This document shows, in pieces, positions 34,538-45,736 of a stretch of DNA of 64,000 nucleotides; within the stretch, counting starts at the first letter, position 1, and each line of letters starts with the position of its first letter. The position numbers were made by a program, and so were the translations under genes. Under the pieces are notes generated by a model that saw only the letters and a program-made list of their open reading frames with translations, was not told the DNA's origin and made no database searches. This DNA comes from Arthrobacter sp. ISL-48 (GTDB lineage: Bacteria > Actinomycetota > Actinomycetes > Actinomycetales > Micrococcaceae), in assembly GCF_018613805.1 (NCBI RefSeq), contig NZ_JAGGPL010000009.1, positions 104,142-168,141 on the forward strand, read 5' to 3'.

Positions 34538-35598
34538 CGTTTACGGTCCAGGCAGTCGTGGCGGACAGGGGCTTCGATGTGTCCCTTTCGCTTGGCCCTA
34601 CTGAAACCGTGGCCGTCATGGGCCCCAACGGTGCGGGCAAATCCACGCTGCTTGCCGTCATTGCCGGGCTGCTCCACCCCGATTCGGGCAGGGCGGAGGT
34701 GGACGGCCGGGTCTTGTTCGACGTGGCTGGAGGGCGGGGACCATGGACACCGCCCCACCGCCGCGGCACCGCACTCCTGGCCCAGGAGCCGTTGCTTTTC
34801 CCCCATCTCAGCGCCCTGGACAATGTGGCCTTCGGGCCTAGGAGTGCGGGCACCCCGAAGCAGCAGGCCAGGGACTCGGCAAGCCGATGGCTGGCCGAGG
34901 TGGAAGCCGGGGAACTGGAGTCCCGCCGTCCCGTAGAGCTGTCCGGCGGCCAGAGCCAGCGCGTGGCCGTGGCCCGTGCGCTCGCCGCCGACCCCGGGCT
35001 CCTGCTCCTGGACGAGCCAATGGCCGCGCTGGATATCCATGCCGCTCCGCTACTCCGGCGGCTGCTCAAGCGTGTGCTCGCGGGCCGCCGTGCCATCATC
35101 ATCACCCACGACATCCTGGATGCGCTCATCCTGGCGGACCGGGTGGTGATCCTTGAGAACGGCCGGATCAGCGAGGAAGGGCCCACCCGGGACGTGCTCC
35201 TGCGTCCGCGGAGCCGGTTTGCGGCAGGGCTGGCAGGGCTGAACTTCGTTGTCGGCACCATCACCGAACACGGACTGCAGGCAAGGGACCTTGCTGTCTA
35301 CGGACAGCACGACGACCTTCCGGGGCCGCTCCCCATCGGGCAGCCGGGCGTGGCGGTGTTCCCGCCGTCGGCGGTTTCCGTTTTCATGGCGGAGGCGCAC
35401 GGCTCCCCGCGGAACTCCTTCCCCGTCACCATCACAGATCTCGAACCCCATGGGGACAGGATTAGGGTCCGGGCCGGGGAAGGCGGGCAGTTGAGCGCCG
35501 ACATCACACCGGAGTCTTCAGCCGACCTCGCACTGGTGCCCGGCATCGAGGTGTACTTCGTGATCAAGGCCGGTGCGGTGTCCATTTACCCGGGCTGA
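34534..35598 (+). CDS. modC: Molybdate ABC transporter ATP-binding protein
   Basis: 354 residues. Walker [10 protein letters not shown], signature [15 protein letters not shown], Walker B and Glu in [13 protein letters not shown]-loop in IIITHD. The C-terminal third carries a Mop/TOBE domain ([20 protein letters not shown]), usual for ModC and its feedback control by molybdate. The start is a GTG overlapping the modB stop. No terminator directly follows; the next hairpin is 180 bp on. Confidence 0.92.
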   Translation: MTFTVQAVVADRGFDVSLSLGPTETVAVMGPNGAGKSTLLAVIAGLLHPDSGRAEVDGRVLFDVAGGRGPWTPPHRRGTALLAQEPLLFPHLSALDNVAFGPRSAGTPKQQARDSASRWLAEVEAGELESRRPVELSGGQSQRVAVARALAADPGLLLLDEPMAALDIHAAPLLRRLLKRVLAGRRAIIITHDILDALILADRVVILENGRISEEGPTRDVLLRPRSRFAAGLAGLNFVVGTITEHGLQARDLAVYGQHDDLPGPLPIGQPGVAVFPPSAVSVFMAEAHGSPRNSFPVTITDLEPHGDRIRVRAGEGGQLSADITPESSADLALVPGIEVYFVIKAGAVSIYPG

Positions 35599-35647
35599 TG
35601 TCATCCTGGATGGCCCGAAAACCAATTGACCGATGCTGTCATTTAAC

Positions 35648-35661
35648 GTGACGTGCGTCAC
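35648..35661. promoter_or_regulatory. CRP/GlxR-like dyad GTGA-N6-TCAC
   Basis: GTGACGTGCGTCAC has the half-sites and spacing of CRP-family operators. No protein gene starts downstream on either strand nearby, so it would act on the putative small RNA or be fortuitous. Confidence 0.45.
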
Positions 35662-35813
35662 CCTTGCCGGTAATATCAGGGATGGACTGCCGCGCTTGCG
35701 CGTGGCCCACTACTGGAGCTGACCACGGCTCGCCGCGGATTCCTGCCGCCCCCGGGTCTACTTTCAGGAAGACACCCTGGCGGGCGGTTTATTGGGGGAG
35801 CCCCCCGCCAGGG
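35648..35813 (+). ncRNA. Candidate small RNA with its own promoter
   Basis: In the gap between modC and the YCII-like gene, GTGACG-N17-TAATAT (35648-35676) looks like a promoter, and its -35 overlaps a dyad GTGA-N6-TCAC (35648-35661) of CRP/GlxR form. About 90 bp later come two hairpins: TTCCTG...CAGGAA with CCCCC in its loop, then CCCTGGCGGG...CCCGCCAGGG (35775-35813). No protein-coding frame fits. The C-rich loops recall actinobacterial 6C RNA, but I cannot confirm that. Confidence 0.35.
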
Positions 35814-35830
35814 ACACTTGAAGTCGGGAT

Positions 35831-36166
35831 CTACATCCCGGGGAGGTCAAGGGATTCGTACACCTGGATGCTGGCTCCCGGCATCATGAGGTGTGGGTGG
35901 CCCTCCAGGAGCGCCTGGGCGCCGCCAAGGTCCTCGGCCTGCAGAATGCCATAGCCGGCCACGTTGGTGTCAGTGTCAGAGGTGTCGGAAGAGGTGATCG
36001 CCCTGCCGGCACCGAGCGGAGTTCCCATGTCCAGGATGCCCTCTCCGGCGCGGTCCGCCCACTCCAGCCAGGCCTTCATGCCCTCCTGGGCGGCCTCCGG
36101 GGAGCTCTCGGCCATCTGCGCTTGTGCTGACTGCGGTGCGACGTAAAGAACCATAAATTTCTTCAT
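35831..36166 (-). CDS. YCII-related protein
   Basis: 111 residues, a single YCII/DGPF ferredoxin-like domain: [40 protein letters not shown] and [11 protein letters not shown], with a C terminus [20 protein letters not shown]. Related domains occur beside ECF sigma factors or as small enzymes; here it is alone. The frame is open far upstream across clpB, but that is the antisense of clpB; the start at MKKF matches family length. Confidence 0.8.
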   Translation of the reverse strand: MKKFMVLYVAPQSAQAQMAESSPEAAQEGMKAWLEWADRAGEGILDMGTPLGAGRAITSSDTSDTDTNVAGYGILQAEDLGGAQALLEGHPHLMMPGASIQVYESLDLPGM

Positions 36167-36350
36167 TGCAATCCCGTCTCGAGTGCGCCGGGGAAGTGCT
36201 CCCCAGTCACCAATTGATCCTAGGGTGATCAACTGGTGGGCGATACAGTGCAAGGACCGCCCATGCGTGGCAACCACCGGAACCCGTGCGCTTTCCGGCA
36301 GTCCGGTTCGCTGTGGGCAAACAAGCAGCAAAAAATGGCGCACCCGCAAA

Positions 36351-36371
36351 GTTGAGCGTAGTAGACTCAAC
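36351..36371 (+). promoter_or_regulatory. HspR-type operator (HAIR) of clpB
   Basis: GTTGAGC-N7-ACTCAAC is a 7-7-7 dyad closely matching the HspR-associated inverted repeat CTTGAGT-N7-ACTCAAG. It lies 34 bp before the clpB start codon, where HspR binding would block transcription. HspR itself is not in the window. Confidence 0.8.
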
Positions 36372-36404
36372 TTAACAAAATGTACATCCCGGAAGGAGCT
36401 CTCT

Positions 36405-39062
<2,658 letters not shown>

Positions 39063-39121
39063 GCGGCCCGTCGGTCGGCCCGCTGGGGCGGTGGGGTACG
39101 CGTTCTTCGCGGTGTACGCCA

Positions 39122-39907
39122 CTAGGGAAGCACGCTGGCGTTGATGACGTTCCCGCCGGCGGCCGTGACGTAGCAGTCCACGCGCCGGTCACCGGAATCC
39201 CAACTGGTGCTGCTGGGGTAGGTCCGCTCGAAGTTCAGGGTGTAGTCGTTGGCCGCCGGGGCCAGCCTGGCGGCCTGGCAGGCTTCCAGTGCCTTCGCCT
39301 TGAGGGCATCAGCGCCGGGGTAGGAGTCAGCGGCCGGATAGCGGTAGATGGCCACCAGCTGGGCCGAATGGCCGGTCTCGCACGCCACGATCGTTGACTT
39401 CAGGGACTCCGGCTGGAAATCCTTGAAGCAGTCACCCAATCGGAAGTCCGGGGGCGCCACACCTTCGCGGGGCAGCGGCAAAGGCGTTGCCAGCGGTGTG
39501 GGTGACGTTTCCACCACACCGGTTGCAGCGCCGTCGCCCGTTCCGGTGCTCTGTCCACTGGAGGTGAGCCATACGGCGAACCAGACCAGGAAGCCCACAA
39601 CCCCCAGGATGACCACTGCAAGGGCGGCCATGAGCGCCCTCCGCCCACCCGGACGGGGCTTCCGAGGGGCAAAACGGGGCTTCCTGGCCGGAGCATGCGT
39701 CTCCGGGGCCGGAGGCTGAACGGGAAAGGGTGGTTTGCCGGAGCGTTCTGGCGCCGCTCCTGACTCCCCCGGCGGAGCAGACGGCACGTGCGGGAGGCTG
39801 GCTGTTGGCGGTGAGGGAGGCTTGGGCGGCACGGGGTGATGGCGCCGGCCGACGGGAGTGTCCGGACCTTCGGCCGGTGGCTGGTCCGGGATGTCCTGAT
39901 GGTTCAC
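39122..39907 (-). CDS. Septum-formation-type membrane protein
   Basis: 261 residues. A Pro-rich cytoplasmic N terminus of about 90 residues and a basic patch precede one membrane helix (ALMAALAVVILGVVGFLVWF); the outside part has the Septum_form pattern with paired cysteines in LGDCFKDF, IVACETGHSAQLVA, LEACQAARL and RVDCYVTA. Members are linked to septation by annotation, with little direct evidence. It starts with GTG after AGGAGGG. Confidence 0.8.
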   Translation of the reverse strand: MNHQDIPDQPPAEGPDTPVGRRHHPVPPKPPSPPTASLPHVPSAPPGESGAAPERSGKPPFPVQPPAPETHAPARKPRFAPRKPRPGGRRALMAALAVVILGVVGFLVWFAVWLTSSGQSTGTGDGAATGVVETSPTPLATPLPLPREGVAPPDFRLGDCFKDFQPESLKSTIVACETGHSAQLVAIYRYPAADSYPGADALKAKALEACQAARLAPAANDYTLNFERTYPSSTSWDSGDRRVDCYVTAAGGNVINASVLP

Positions 39908-40180
39908 TAGGATGCACCCTCCTGCGTTCTCTCCGCATCGAGCACCCGGTCCGTCGACCGGGATCAGCAGTTGTTGAAGAAACTCTACCGAACAAAAAAG
40001 CTGGGAACCCTGCAGCCGGCGGCCGGAATGGTGCCGACATGAGGTTCAGGGCAGATGCTGGCGAGCAGGTGCCGCCGAAAGCATGTAATCTAGGTGTACG
40101 ACAAATTGACCAAACATTCCGGGGCCTCACCGATAGCCAAGGTGACCACCTCCGGTCCAAGTACAAAAGGGGGTCACGCC

Positions 40181-40414
40181 ATGGGGCGCGGCCGTCAAAA
40201 GGCAAAAGCTACCAAGCAGGCTCGGGACATCAAGTACTACTCCCCGAACACTGACTACACGGCACTTCAGCGCGAGCTGACGGGTCCGGGCAGTCGTGCC
40301 ACGAGCCATTTCGCGAATGAACCGGTTGAACCGGATTATTCGGCTTATGTGGATAAGTACGCGGACGATTTGGAAGAAGACGACGACGAGGTAGACACCC
40401 GTCGGATCGGCTAG
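40181..40414 (+). CDS. DUF3073 protein
   Basis: 77 residues, basic N terminus (MGRGRQKAKATKQARDIKYY) and acidic C terminus (DDLEEDDDEVDT). This is the actinobacterial DUF3073 family, usually found next to purM-purF as here. The charge split suggests nucleic-acid binding, but function is unknown. AAGGGGG precedes the ATG. A textbook terminator lies about 140 bp downstream. The 273-bp upstream gap holds no other gene. Confidence 0.9.
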   Translation: MGRGRQKAKATKQARDIKYYSPNTDYTALQRELTGPGSRATSHFANEPVEPDYSAYVDKYADDLEEDDDEVDTRRIG

Positions 40415-40556
40415 TTGTCGCACGCCGGTGTGGCCGTAAGGCGCCCTGAACCGTGACGCCGCAGTACGTTCGAATGCCGCAGTTTGTTCGTCAGTACAGC
40501 GCTTCTTTTCAGCACCCTGGATCCAGTCGGAGCCAAGGGGCTATCTCAGTTACCAG

Positions 40557-40604
40557 GCCCGTTGCCTGCGCCGGAAACCCGGTGCAGGCAGCGGGCTTTT
40601 TCTT
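40557..40604 (+). terminator. Rho-independent terminator of the DUF3073 gene
   Basis: GCCCGTTGCCTGCGCCGG pairs with CCGGTGCAGGCAGCGGGC around an AAAC-type loop, followed by TTTTTCTTT. It is the clearest intrinsic terminator in the window. Confidence 0.88.
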
Positions 40605-40614
40605 TCCTAAACCA

Positions 40615-40676
40615 CATCGAGTGCTCCATAACCGCCGTTTTCAAGGTTCAAAAGGGCGCTTACGGAGCACTCGATG
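40615..40676. repeat. Intergenic hairpin repeat B, copy 2
   Basis: CATCGAGTGCTCCATAA and TTACGGAGCACTCGATG form a 17-bp stem with one mismatch, continued inside by CGCCGTTTT and AAAAGGGCG. The right half matches the copy at 21.7 kb (AAGGTTCA..AAGGGCG.TTAC then GGAGCACTCG). It lies between the DUF3073 terminator and the end of purM, again between convergent genes. Confidence 0.78.
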
Positions 40677-40691
40677 GTGCTTCGGGAAAGA

Positions 40692-41864
40692 CTAGGCGTA
40701 GGCGTTGACCAGTCGGACGGCGCCGCCGTCGACGCCCTTGGCGCCCTGGATGTAATCCGGGCCGGACTTAAGGATGGAATCCGAATCCGCTGTGACCGTA
40801 CCCATCACCCAGGACGGGAGTCCGCGGTCGTTGAGCCGGGCCACGGCAGCGTCTGCCGCTTCGGGGGACACGATGGCCACCATGCCCACCCCCAGGTTCA
40901 GGGTGCGTTCCAGGTCGGCCAACGGGACGTTGCCCAGTTCGGAGACGAGCTTGAAGATGGCCGGCAACTCCCACGTGGCGCGGTCCACAGTGGCCACCAG
41001 CCCCTGCGGGAGCACACGGGCAAGGTTTGCGGCGAGGCCACCACCGGTGACGTGGCTAAAGCCGTGGACGGCTTTCCCCCCTGCGGCAGATGCGCTCACC
41101 GGGAACATGCGGGCCAGGTCCAGGCAGTCGGCTGCGTAGACGCGGGTGGGCTCCAGCAGTTCCTCGCCCAGGGTCCTGCCCAGTTCTGAGACCTGGCGGT
41201 CCAGTGCCCAGCCGGCGTGGTTGATGACGCGGCGGACAAGGGAGTAGCCGTTGGAGTGCAAACCGGAGGACGCCATGCCGATCACCACGTCGCCGGCCCG
41301 GACACGGTCCGGGCCCAGCAGGGCGTCGGCTTCGACGACGCCGGTGGCGGCACCGGCGACGTCGTATTCGTGCTCGCCCAGCAGGCCCGGGTGCTCGGCG
41401 GTTTCCCCGCCCACCAGGGCAGTTCCGGCAACCGAGCAGGCCGCGGCGATGCCCCGGACGATGTCCGCGATCCGCTCGGGAACAACCTTGCCGCAGGCGA
41501 TGTAATCAGTCATGTAAAGCGGCTCTGCGCCAACCACCACAATGTCGTCCACGACCATGCCCACCAGATCAAAGCCGATGGTGTCGTGGATGTCCATGGC
41601 CTGCGCGATAGCAACCTTAGTGCCCACGCCGTCAGTGGACGTGGCCAGGAGCGGGCGCTTGTACGTGAGAAGCCGTGAGACGTCATAGAGCCCCGCGAAG
41701 CCGCCAACGCCGCCGATCACGGACGAGTTGTGGGTGGCCTTGACCGCACCCTTCATCAGTTCAACGGCGAGGTCGCCGGCTTCGACGTCGACGCCGGCGG
41801 AGGCATACGTGATCCCTGCAGCGTTTCCTGACGGGGTGCCGGCGGTGGGGGTTGCGGAAGTCAT
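40692..41864 (-). CDS. purM: Phosphoribosylformylglycinamidine cyclo-ligase
   Basis: AIR synthetase, the fifth step of purine synthesis: ATP-dependent closure of FGAM to AIR. 390 residues with an extra N terminus of about 15. Family blocks seen: ITYASAGVDVEAGDLAVELM, LLATSTDGVGTK, DLVGMVVDDIVVVGAEPLY, GTALVGGETAEHPG, GLHSNGYSLVR and GGGLAANLARVLP. It overlaps purF by 4 nt. Confidence 0.95.
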   Translation of the reverse strand: MTSATPTAGTPSGNAAGITYASAGVDVEAGDLAVELMKGAVKATHNSSVIGGVGGFAGLYDVSRLLTYKRPLLATSTDGVGTKVAIAQAMDIHDTIGFDLVGMVVDDIVVVGAEPLYMTDYIACGKVVPERIADIVRGIAAACSVAGTALVGGETAEHPGLLGEHEYDVAGAATGVVEADALLGPDRVRAGDVVIGMASSGLHSNGYSLVRRVINHAGWALDRQVSELGRTLGEELLEPTRVYAADCLDLARMFPVSASAAGGKAVHGFSHVTGGGLAANLARVLPQGLVATVDRATWELPAIFKLVSELGNVPLADLERTLNLGVGMVAIVSPEAADAAVARLNDRGLPSWVMGTVTADSDSILKSGPDYIQGAKGVDGGAVRLVNAYA

Positions 41865-43540
41865 ACGGACTCTTTCTTGTCAGCGCCGGTGGTGGCGGCG
41901 TGTACGTCTGGCACAAGGTCGGCTTCGGTCAGCAGGTTCTCGAACTCAGCGTCAGGTCCGGGATCGCACCCGGTGGCACCCGCCTTCTCCGCCGGATCCT
42001 CGTCATCAAGGGAGGACACAGCCAGGGCCGCGGTGGCGCCGGGAAGGGCCGACGGCGACGGCGCCAGGCCGCCAAGGTCGGTACGTTCCAGCAAGTTCTT
42101 TCCCAGCTTGTCTGAGCCGGGCAACTCGATCGGGTACTTGCCGGTGAAGCAGGCGGTGCAGAGGCGTTCGCGCGGCTGCCGGGTGGCGTCGATCATGCCG
42201 TCTTCGGAGATATAGGCGAGCGAATCGGCGCCGATGGCCTGGGTAATTTCATCTATGGTGGCGCCGTTGGCGATCAGTTCCGCCCGGGAGGCGAAGTCGA
42301 TGCCGTAGAAGCACGGCCACTTGACCGGCGGGGAGGAAATCTTAATGTGGACGCTCGCGGCACCGGCTTCCCTGAGCATCCGCACGATGGCGCGCTGGGT
42401 GTTGCCACGGACGATCGAATCGTCCACCACGACGACGCGCTTGCCGCGGATGACGGATTCCAGGGCGTTGAGCTTGAGCCGGATACCCAGCTGGCGGAGC
42501 GTCTGGGAAGGCTGGATGAACGTGCGGCCCACGTAGGAATTCTTGACGAAGCCGTGGGCGAACGGGATCCCGGATTCCTCGGCGTAGCCCACGGCGGCCG
42601 GGGTGCCGGATTCCGGGACAGGGATGACGATGTCCGCTTCCTGCGTGTTTTCGCGAGCCAGCTGGCGGCCCATCTCCACGCGGGATTCGTAGACGGACCG
42701 GCCTGCGATGGCGGCATCCGGGCGGGCGAGGTACACGTACTCGAATACGCAGCCTGCCGGCGTCGGCTCTGCGAAGCGCTGGGAGCGCACCCCGTCCTCG
42801 TCGATGGCGATGAATTCGCCCGGCTCAATTTCGCGGATGAAGCTGGCGCCTACGGTGGCCAGGGCGGACTGCTCAGACGCGACCACCCAGCCACGTTCCA
42901 GCCTGCCCAGGACCAGTGGACGGATGCCGTAGGTGTCACGTGCCGCATAAAGGGTGCCCTCGTCCATGAAGACGAAGCAGAAGCCGCCCTTGATTTTGGG
43001 CAACAGCTCAAGGGCTGTCTGCTCGAGGGACTTGCCCTCCTCGCCTTCCAGCAGAGCCGTCACCAGGGCGGTGTCAGAGGTGTTGCCCTGCTTCATTTCC
43101 CCGCTGAGCTGGCCGCCGTTGCGTTCCAGGATCATGGAATTGAGTTCCGCGGTGTTGGTCAGGTTGCCGTTGTGAGCCAGGGCCACAGTGCCGGTGCTGG
43201 TGGCGCCGAGCGTTGGCTGGGCGTTGGCCCAGTGGCTGGCTCCGGTGGTGGAGTAGCGGCAGTGTCCCACGGCCAGGTGCCCGGTCAGGGTGTTCAGCGT
43301 GGTCTCGTCGAAGACCTGGGAGACAAGTCCCATGTCCTTGTAGACGTTGATCCGCTTGCCGTCGCTGGTGGCAATACCAGCCGACTCCTGACCGCGGTGC
43401 TGCAGTGCATACAGCCCGTAGTAGGTGAGTTTTGCTACTTCTTCACCTGGTGCCCAGACCCCGAAAACGCCGCAAGCGTCCTGAGGGCCTTTTTCGCCAG
43501 GGAGAAGATCATGAGAAAGTTTTCCATCGCCGCGTGCCAC
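41861..43540 (-). CDS. purF: Amidophosphoribosyltransferase
   Basis: First committed step of purine synthesis. 559 residues; the nucleophile Cys lies in GPQDACGVFG after a propeptide of about 23 residues that must be removed. PRPP loop VVVVDDSIVRG and the [4Fe-4S]-type RLCTACFTGKYP motif place it with the Bacillus-type iron-sulphur enzymes. The C terminus extends about 50 residues. It starts with GTG 6 nt after GATAAT, so a leaderless message is likely. Confidence 0.95.
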   Translation of the reverse strand: MARGDGKLSHDLLPGEKGPQDACGVFGVWAPGEEVAKLTYYGLYALQHRGQESAGIATSDGKRINVYKDMGLVSQVFDETTLNTLTGHLAVGHCRYSTTGASHWANAQPTLGATSTGTVALAHNGNLTNTAELNSMILERNGGQLSGEMKQGNTSDTALVTALLEGEEGKSLEQTALELLPKIKGGFCFVFMDEGTLYAARDTYGIRPLVLGRLERGWVVASEQSALATVGASFIREIEPGEFIAIDEDGVRSQRFAEPTPAGCVFEYVYLARPDAAIAGRSVYESRVEMGRQLARENTQEADIVIPVPESGTPAAVGYAEESGIPFAHGFVKNSYVGRTFIQPSQTLRQLGIRLKLNALESVIRGKRVVVVDDSIVRGNTQRAIVRMLREAGAASVHIKISSPPVKWPCFYGIDFASRAELIANGATIDEITQAIGADSLAYISEDGMIDATRQPRERLCTACFTGKYPIELPGSDKLGKNLLERTDLGGLAPSPSALPGATAALAVSSLDDEDPAEKAGATGCDPGPDAEFENLLTEADLVPDVHAATTGADKKESV

Positions 43541-43552
43541 TGGTCGATTATC
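43538..43552 (-). promoter_or_regulatory. Predicted leaderless promoter of purF-purM
   Basis: Minus strand GATAAT (one mismatch to TATAAT), 6 nt, GTG start. No purine riboswitch or PurR-like box was recognised in the 70 bp upstream. Confidence 0.4.
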
Positions 43553-43610
43553 TCACGATATGGGGTAAGACTTTTCCGCCGGAGGGTTTGTGACTGCGCC
43601 GCTGACGGGA

Positions 43611-43925
43611 CTAGGGCTGCTCGCCGATGTCTGGTTCGGACTCCGGGACGGCTTCGACCACCGCCACCTTGGAGCGCTTCACGCTGAGCCTGTCCAGGAC
43701 GAGGGCAACAACCGCGCCGAGAATTGCGCCGGCCGCGCCGAACATGACCAGGAAGAATCCGAACACCGAGCCCCTGTCGAAGCTGGCGTCCCCCGGCAGC
43801 CCGTACGCAACCACGGCTGCCGTGGCTACGCCGACCAGGCCGCCCAGGACGAGGAACGGCACATACCTGGGTGCCCGGCGGACGGTGACCTCGCGGCGTT
43901 CAGCCGGGGTTTCTTCAACAGACAT
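43611..43925 (-). CDS. Small membrane protein, two helices
   Basis: 104 residues with two membrane segments (YVPFLVLGGLVGVATAAVVA and FFLVMFGAAGAILGAVVALV) and charged ends. Such proteins commonly sit next to purF in Arthrobacter-like genomes; function unknown. TAGGCT 7 nt before the ATG suggests a leaderless message. Confidence 0.75.
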   Translation of the reverse strand: MSVEETPAERREVTVRRAPRYVPFLVLGGLVGVATAAVVAYGLPGDASFDRGSVFGFFLVMFGAAGAILGAVVALVLDRLSVKRSKVAVVEAVPESEPDIGEQP

Positions 43926-43987
43926 GCCATCCAGCCTACCCGTGGGCGGCCAGGGCGCCGTCCTGTCAGCCAGCCAGAAATTAGCGT

Positions 43988-44326
43988 CTAGCTGCCGCGG
44001 TACGTGGAGTAGGCGAACGGGCTCAGCAGCAGCGGCACGTGGTAGTGCTCGTCGCCGGTTACCTCGAAGACCAGATCCACCTCCGGGAAGAAGGTTGCGG
44101 TACCCAGGCCGGCGTAGTAGTCGCCGGTGCCGAAGTTGAGCCTGTAGCGCCCCGGAGCCAGCTGCCCGGGGCCCAGGTCCTTCGCGCGGCCGTCGGCGTC
44201 AGTGGCCGAGCGGGCAAGTTCACGCCAGCTGCCGCCGTCGTTCTGGTAGAGCACGACGGCGACCTCCGCCGCCGGGCGTCCGGCGCCGGTGTCCAGGACA
44301 TGGGTGGTGACGTGGGAAACGCTCAT
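43988..44326 (-). CDS. uraH: 5-hydroxyisourate hydrolase
   Basis: Transthyretin-like enzyme of urate breakdown: 5-hydroxyisourate to OHCU. 112 residues with the signature histidine in VTTHVLDTGAGRPA, an arginine in RYRLNF, and the diagnostic C terminus YSTYRGS. It overlaps uraD by 4 nt. Uricase itself is not in the window. Confidence 0.94.
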   Translation of the reverse strand: MSVSHVTTHVLDTGAGRPAAEVAVVLYQNDGGSWRELARSATDADGRAKDLGPGQLAPGRYRLNFGTGDYYAGLGTATFFPEVDLVFEVTGDEHYHVPLLLSPFAYSTYRGS

Positions 44327-44820
44327 TCGCCGATCACTCCTTCCAGCCGCAGTACGGCAATTTCGCGCAGCTGCTGGGCCACTATGGTGTCTTCCTCGGC
44401 AGGGGAGTGGGCAAGGCGCTCGGTGAGTGCATCCAGTATTTCCGGCGCCGTACGCCCTGCAGCTCGGATCAGGAACACCCTGCCGAACTTTTCCTCGTAG
44501 TCCCGGTTGCCCTGGGCCAGCGCCTGAGCCATCTCGGCGTCGGTTGTATTGACAGCGGACTGTTCGGAGCGGGACATTGAGGCCTCTGCGGTGCCGGCTG
44601 CGGGCCTTTCACCGATCCGCGGATGGTGCGCCATGGCCGCCTCGACCTCGGCGGCCGTGAACGGTTCGGCGGCTTCCGCCGCAAAAGCCAGCAGTGCCCG
44701 CCTCGACGGAAAGGGCCGGGCGGCCGAAATTGCATCCACCCAGCGCCACACATCGAGGCAAGGTTTAAGGACGGTGGCGGCCCGGGCGGGGTCCGCGCTG
44801 TTGAATTCGGCAAGCTTCAT
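44323..44820 (-). CDS. uraD: OHCU decarboxylase
   Basis: Converts 2-oxo-4-hydroxy-4-carboxy-5-ureidoimidazoline to S-allantoin. 165 residues; the catalytic histidine lies in AAMAHHPRIGERP and the C-terminal helix has NRDYEEKFGRVFLIRAAGRT. MKLAEFN is preceded by GAGGAAG. First gene of a two-gene urate operon. Confidence 0.93.
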   Translation of the reverse strand: MKLAEFNSADPARAATVLKPCLDVWRWVDAISAARPFPSRRALLAFAAEAAEPFTAAEVEAAMAHHPRIGERPAAGTAEASMSRSEQSAVNTTDAEMAQALAQGNRDYEEKFGRVFLIRAAGRTAPEILDALTERLAHSPAEEDTIVAQQLREIAVLRLEGVIGE

Positions 44821-44936
44821 GCTGCTGCTTCCTCGCGTTGCTGCTGCTGGCATCCATGGTGACGGCTATGCGGAGGGCCGGCTCCCGGCACTTCCCGCCC
44901 GTGAGGCGACAGAAAGCTTCCGCATCATGGAACTGT

Positions 44937-44955
44937 TATTTCAGCATATGTAATA
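44937..44955. promoter_or_regulatory. Imperfect AT-rich dyad before uraD
   Basis: TATTTCAGCATATGTAATA is a partial palindrome in an otherwise GC-rich gap, about 120 bp upstream of uraD. It may be the operator of a urate-pathway regulator or the promoter itself. The rest of the gap to the kinase gene shows nothing. Confidence 0.3.
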
Positions 44956-44979
44956 GTGAAGCCGATGGCATGTACGGTG

Positions 44980-45411
44980 TCAAGGCGCTGAAGCGCTCGG
45001 CGTCCGCGACAGGACCCAGGTGTTGGTGGCGTCCTGACGTTCGAACGTCACGGTGGTCACCAGCGCCTGGATGAGTGCCAGTCCGCGGCCGGACTCCGAG
45101 TCATCGTCCGCGGAAACTGGCTCCATGGGCCCGAACGGAGGTTTGGCGTGGAAGGCGCTGACGCGGGCCTGGAGGAGTGCGGCGTGGACGCTGATCTCTA
45201 CCCCCAGCTCCACGGGCAATGCCGTGGCAGGTTCGGCGTGCTGGACGATGTTGGACGCCGCCTCGATTACTGCGGTGGTAAACGTCATCTGGTCGATATC
45301 CTGGACGATCGGCGCATCCTGCCACAGGCCATCGAGCTCGTCGTGGACCAATTCGATGGCCTCGGAGGTAGCCAGCCCGCGGAAGCTGCGGCGGGCCAGG
45401 ACGTCAGTCAT
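44980..45411 (-). CDS. RsbW-like anti-sigma/serine kinase
   Basis: 143 residues, GHKL ATPase fold: N box FTTAVIEAASNIVQHAE with Glu and Asn, and G box ESGRGLALIQAL. Proteins of this kind phosphorylate a STAS partner and sequester a sigma factor or other target. It overlaps the STAS gene by 8 nt and is the last gene of the operon. Its target is unknown: no sigma factor gene is adjacent. GGAGG lies 9 nt before the ATG. Confidence 0.85.
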   Translation of the reverse strand: MTDVLARRSFRGLATSEAIELVHDELDGLWQDAPIVQDIDQMTFTTAVIEAASNIVQHAEPATALPVELGVEISVHAALLQARVSAFHAKPPFGPMEPVSADDDSESGRGLALIQALVTTVTFERQDATNTWVLSRTPSASAP

Positions 45412-45736
45412 GGCTGAACGCCTCCTCCGCTGAGGCGTAGGACGTGAGAACACGGTCCATGCTGGTCAGCTCAAGCACCATCTTCACCTGCGGCTGCACA
45501 GCCGCGATCCGAAGGTCTCCGCCGGCCTGTCGCGCTGCTTTGAGGCAGCCGATCAGCGCTCCGAGGCCCGAGGAATCCATGAAGGCCGTGTTCTCCAGGT
45601 TGACCACTATCCTGCTGGAGCCGCCGGCGATGACGTCCGTGACGAACTCGCGGAGCTTCGGTGCGGATACCATGTTCAGCCGCCCGTTTGCCTTCACCTC
45701 CGCGTACGAGTCTTTGATTTCGTAGCTAAACTCCAC
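45404..45736 (-). CDS. STAS-domain anti-anti-sigma factor
   Basis: 110 residues, RsbV/SpoIIAA-like. The phosphorylatable serine is in FMDSSGLGALIGCL. It should switch between a phosphorylated state (by the adjacent RsbW-like kinase) and a dephosphorylated state (by the PP2C protein two genes upstream). I chose the GTG at VEFSYEIK because AGAGGAA lies 6 nt ahead; it overlaps the glycosyltransferase end by 11 nt. Confidence 0.88.
   Translation of the reverse strand: MEFSYEIKDSYAEVKANGRLNMVSAPKLREFVTDVIAGGSSRIVVNLENTAFMDSSGLGALIGCLKAARQAGGDLRIAAVQPQVKMVLELTSMDRVLTSYASAEEAFSHD

Noticed and set aside
35683-35813. Firm call of 6C RNA
   Set aside because: C-rich hairpins are present, but one loop has five C and the second has its C run in the stem; not enough without a covariance search.
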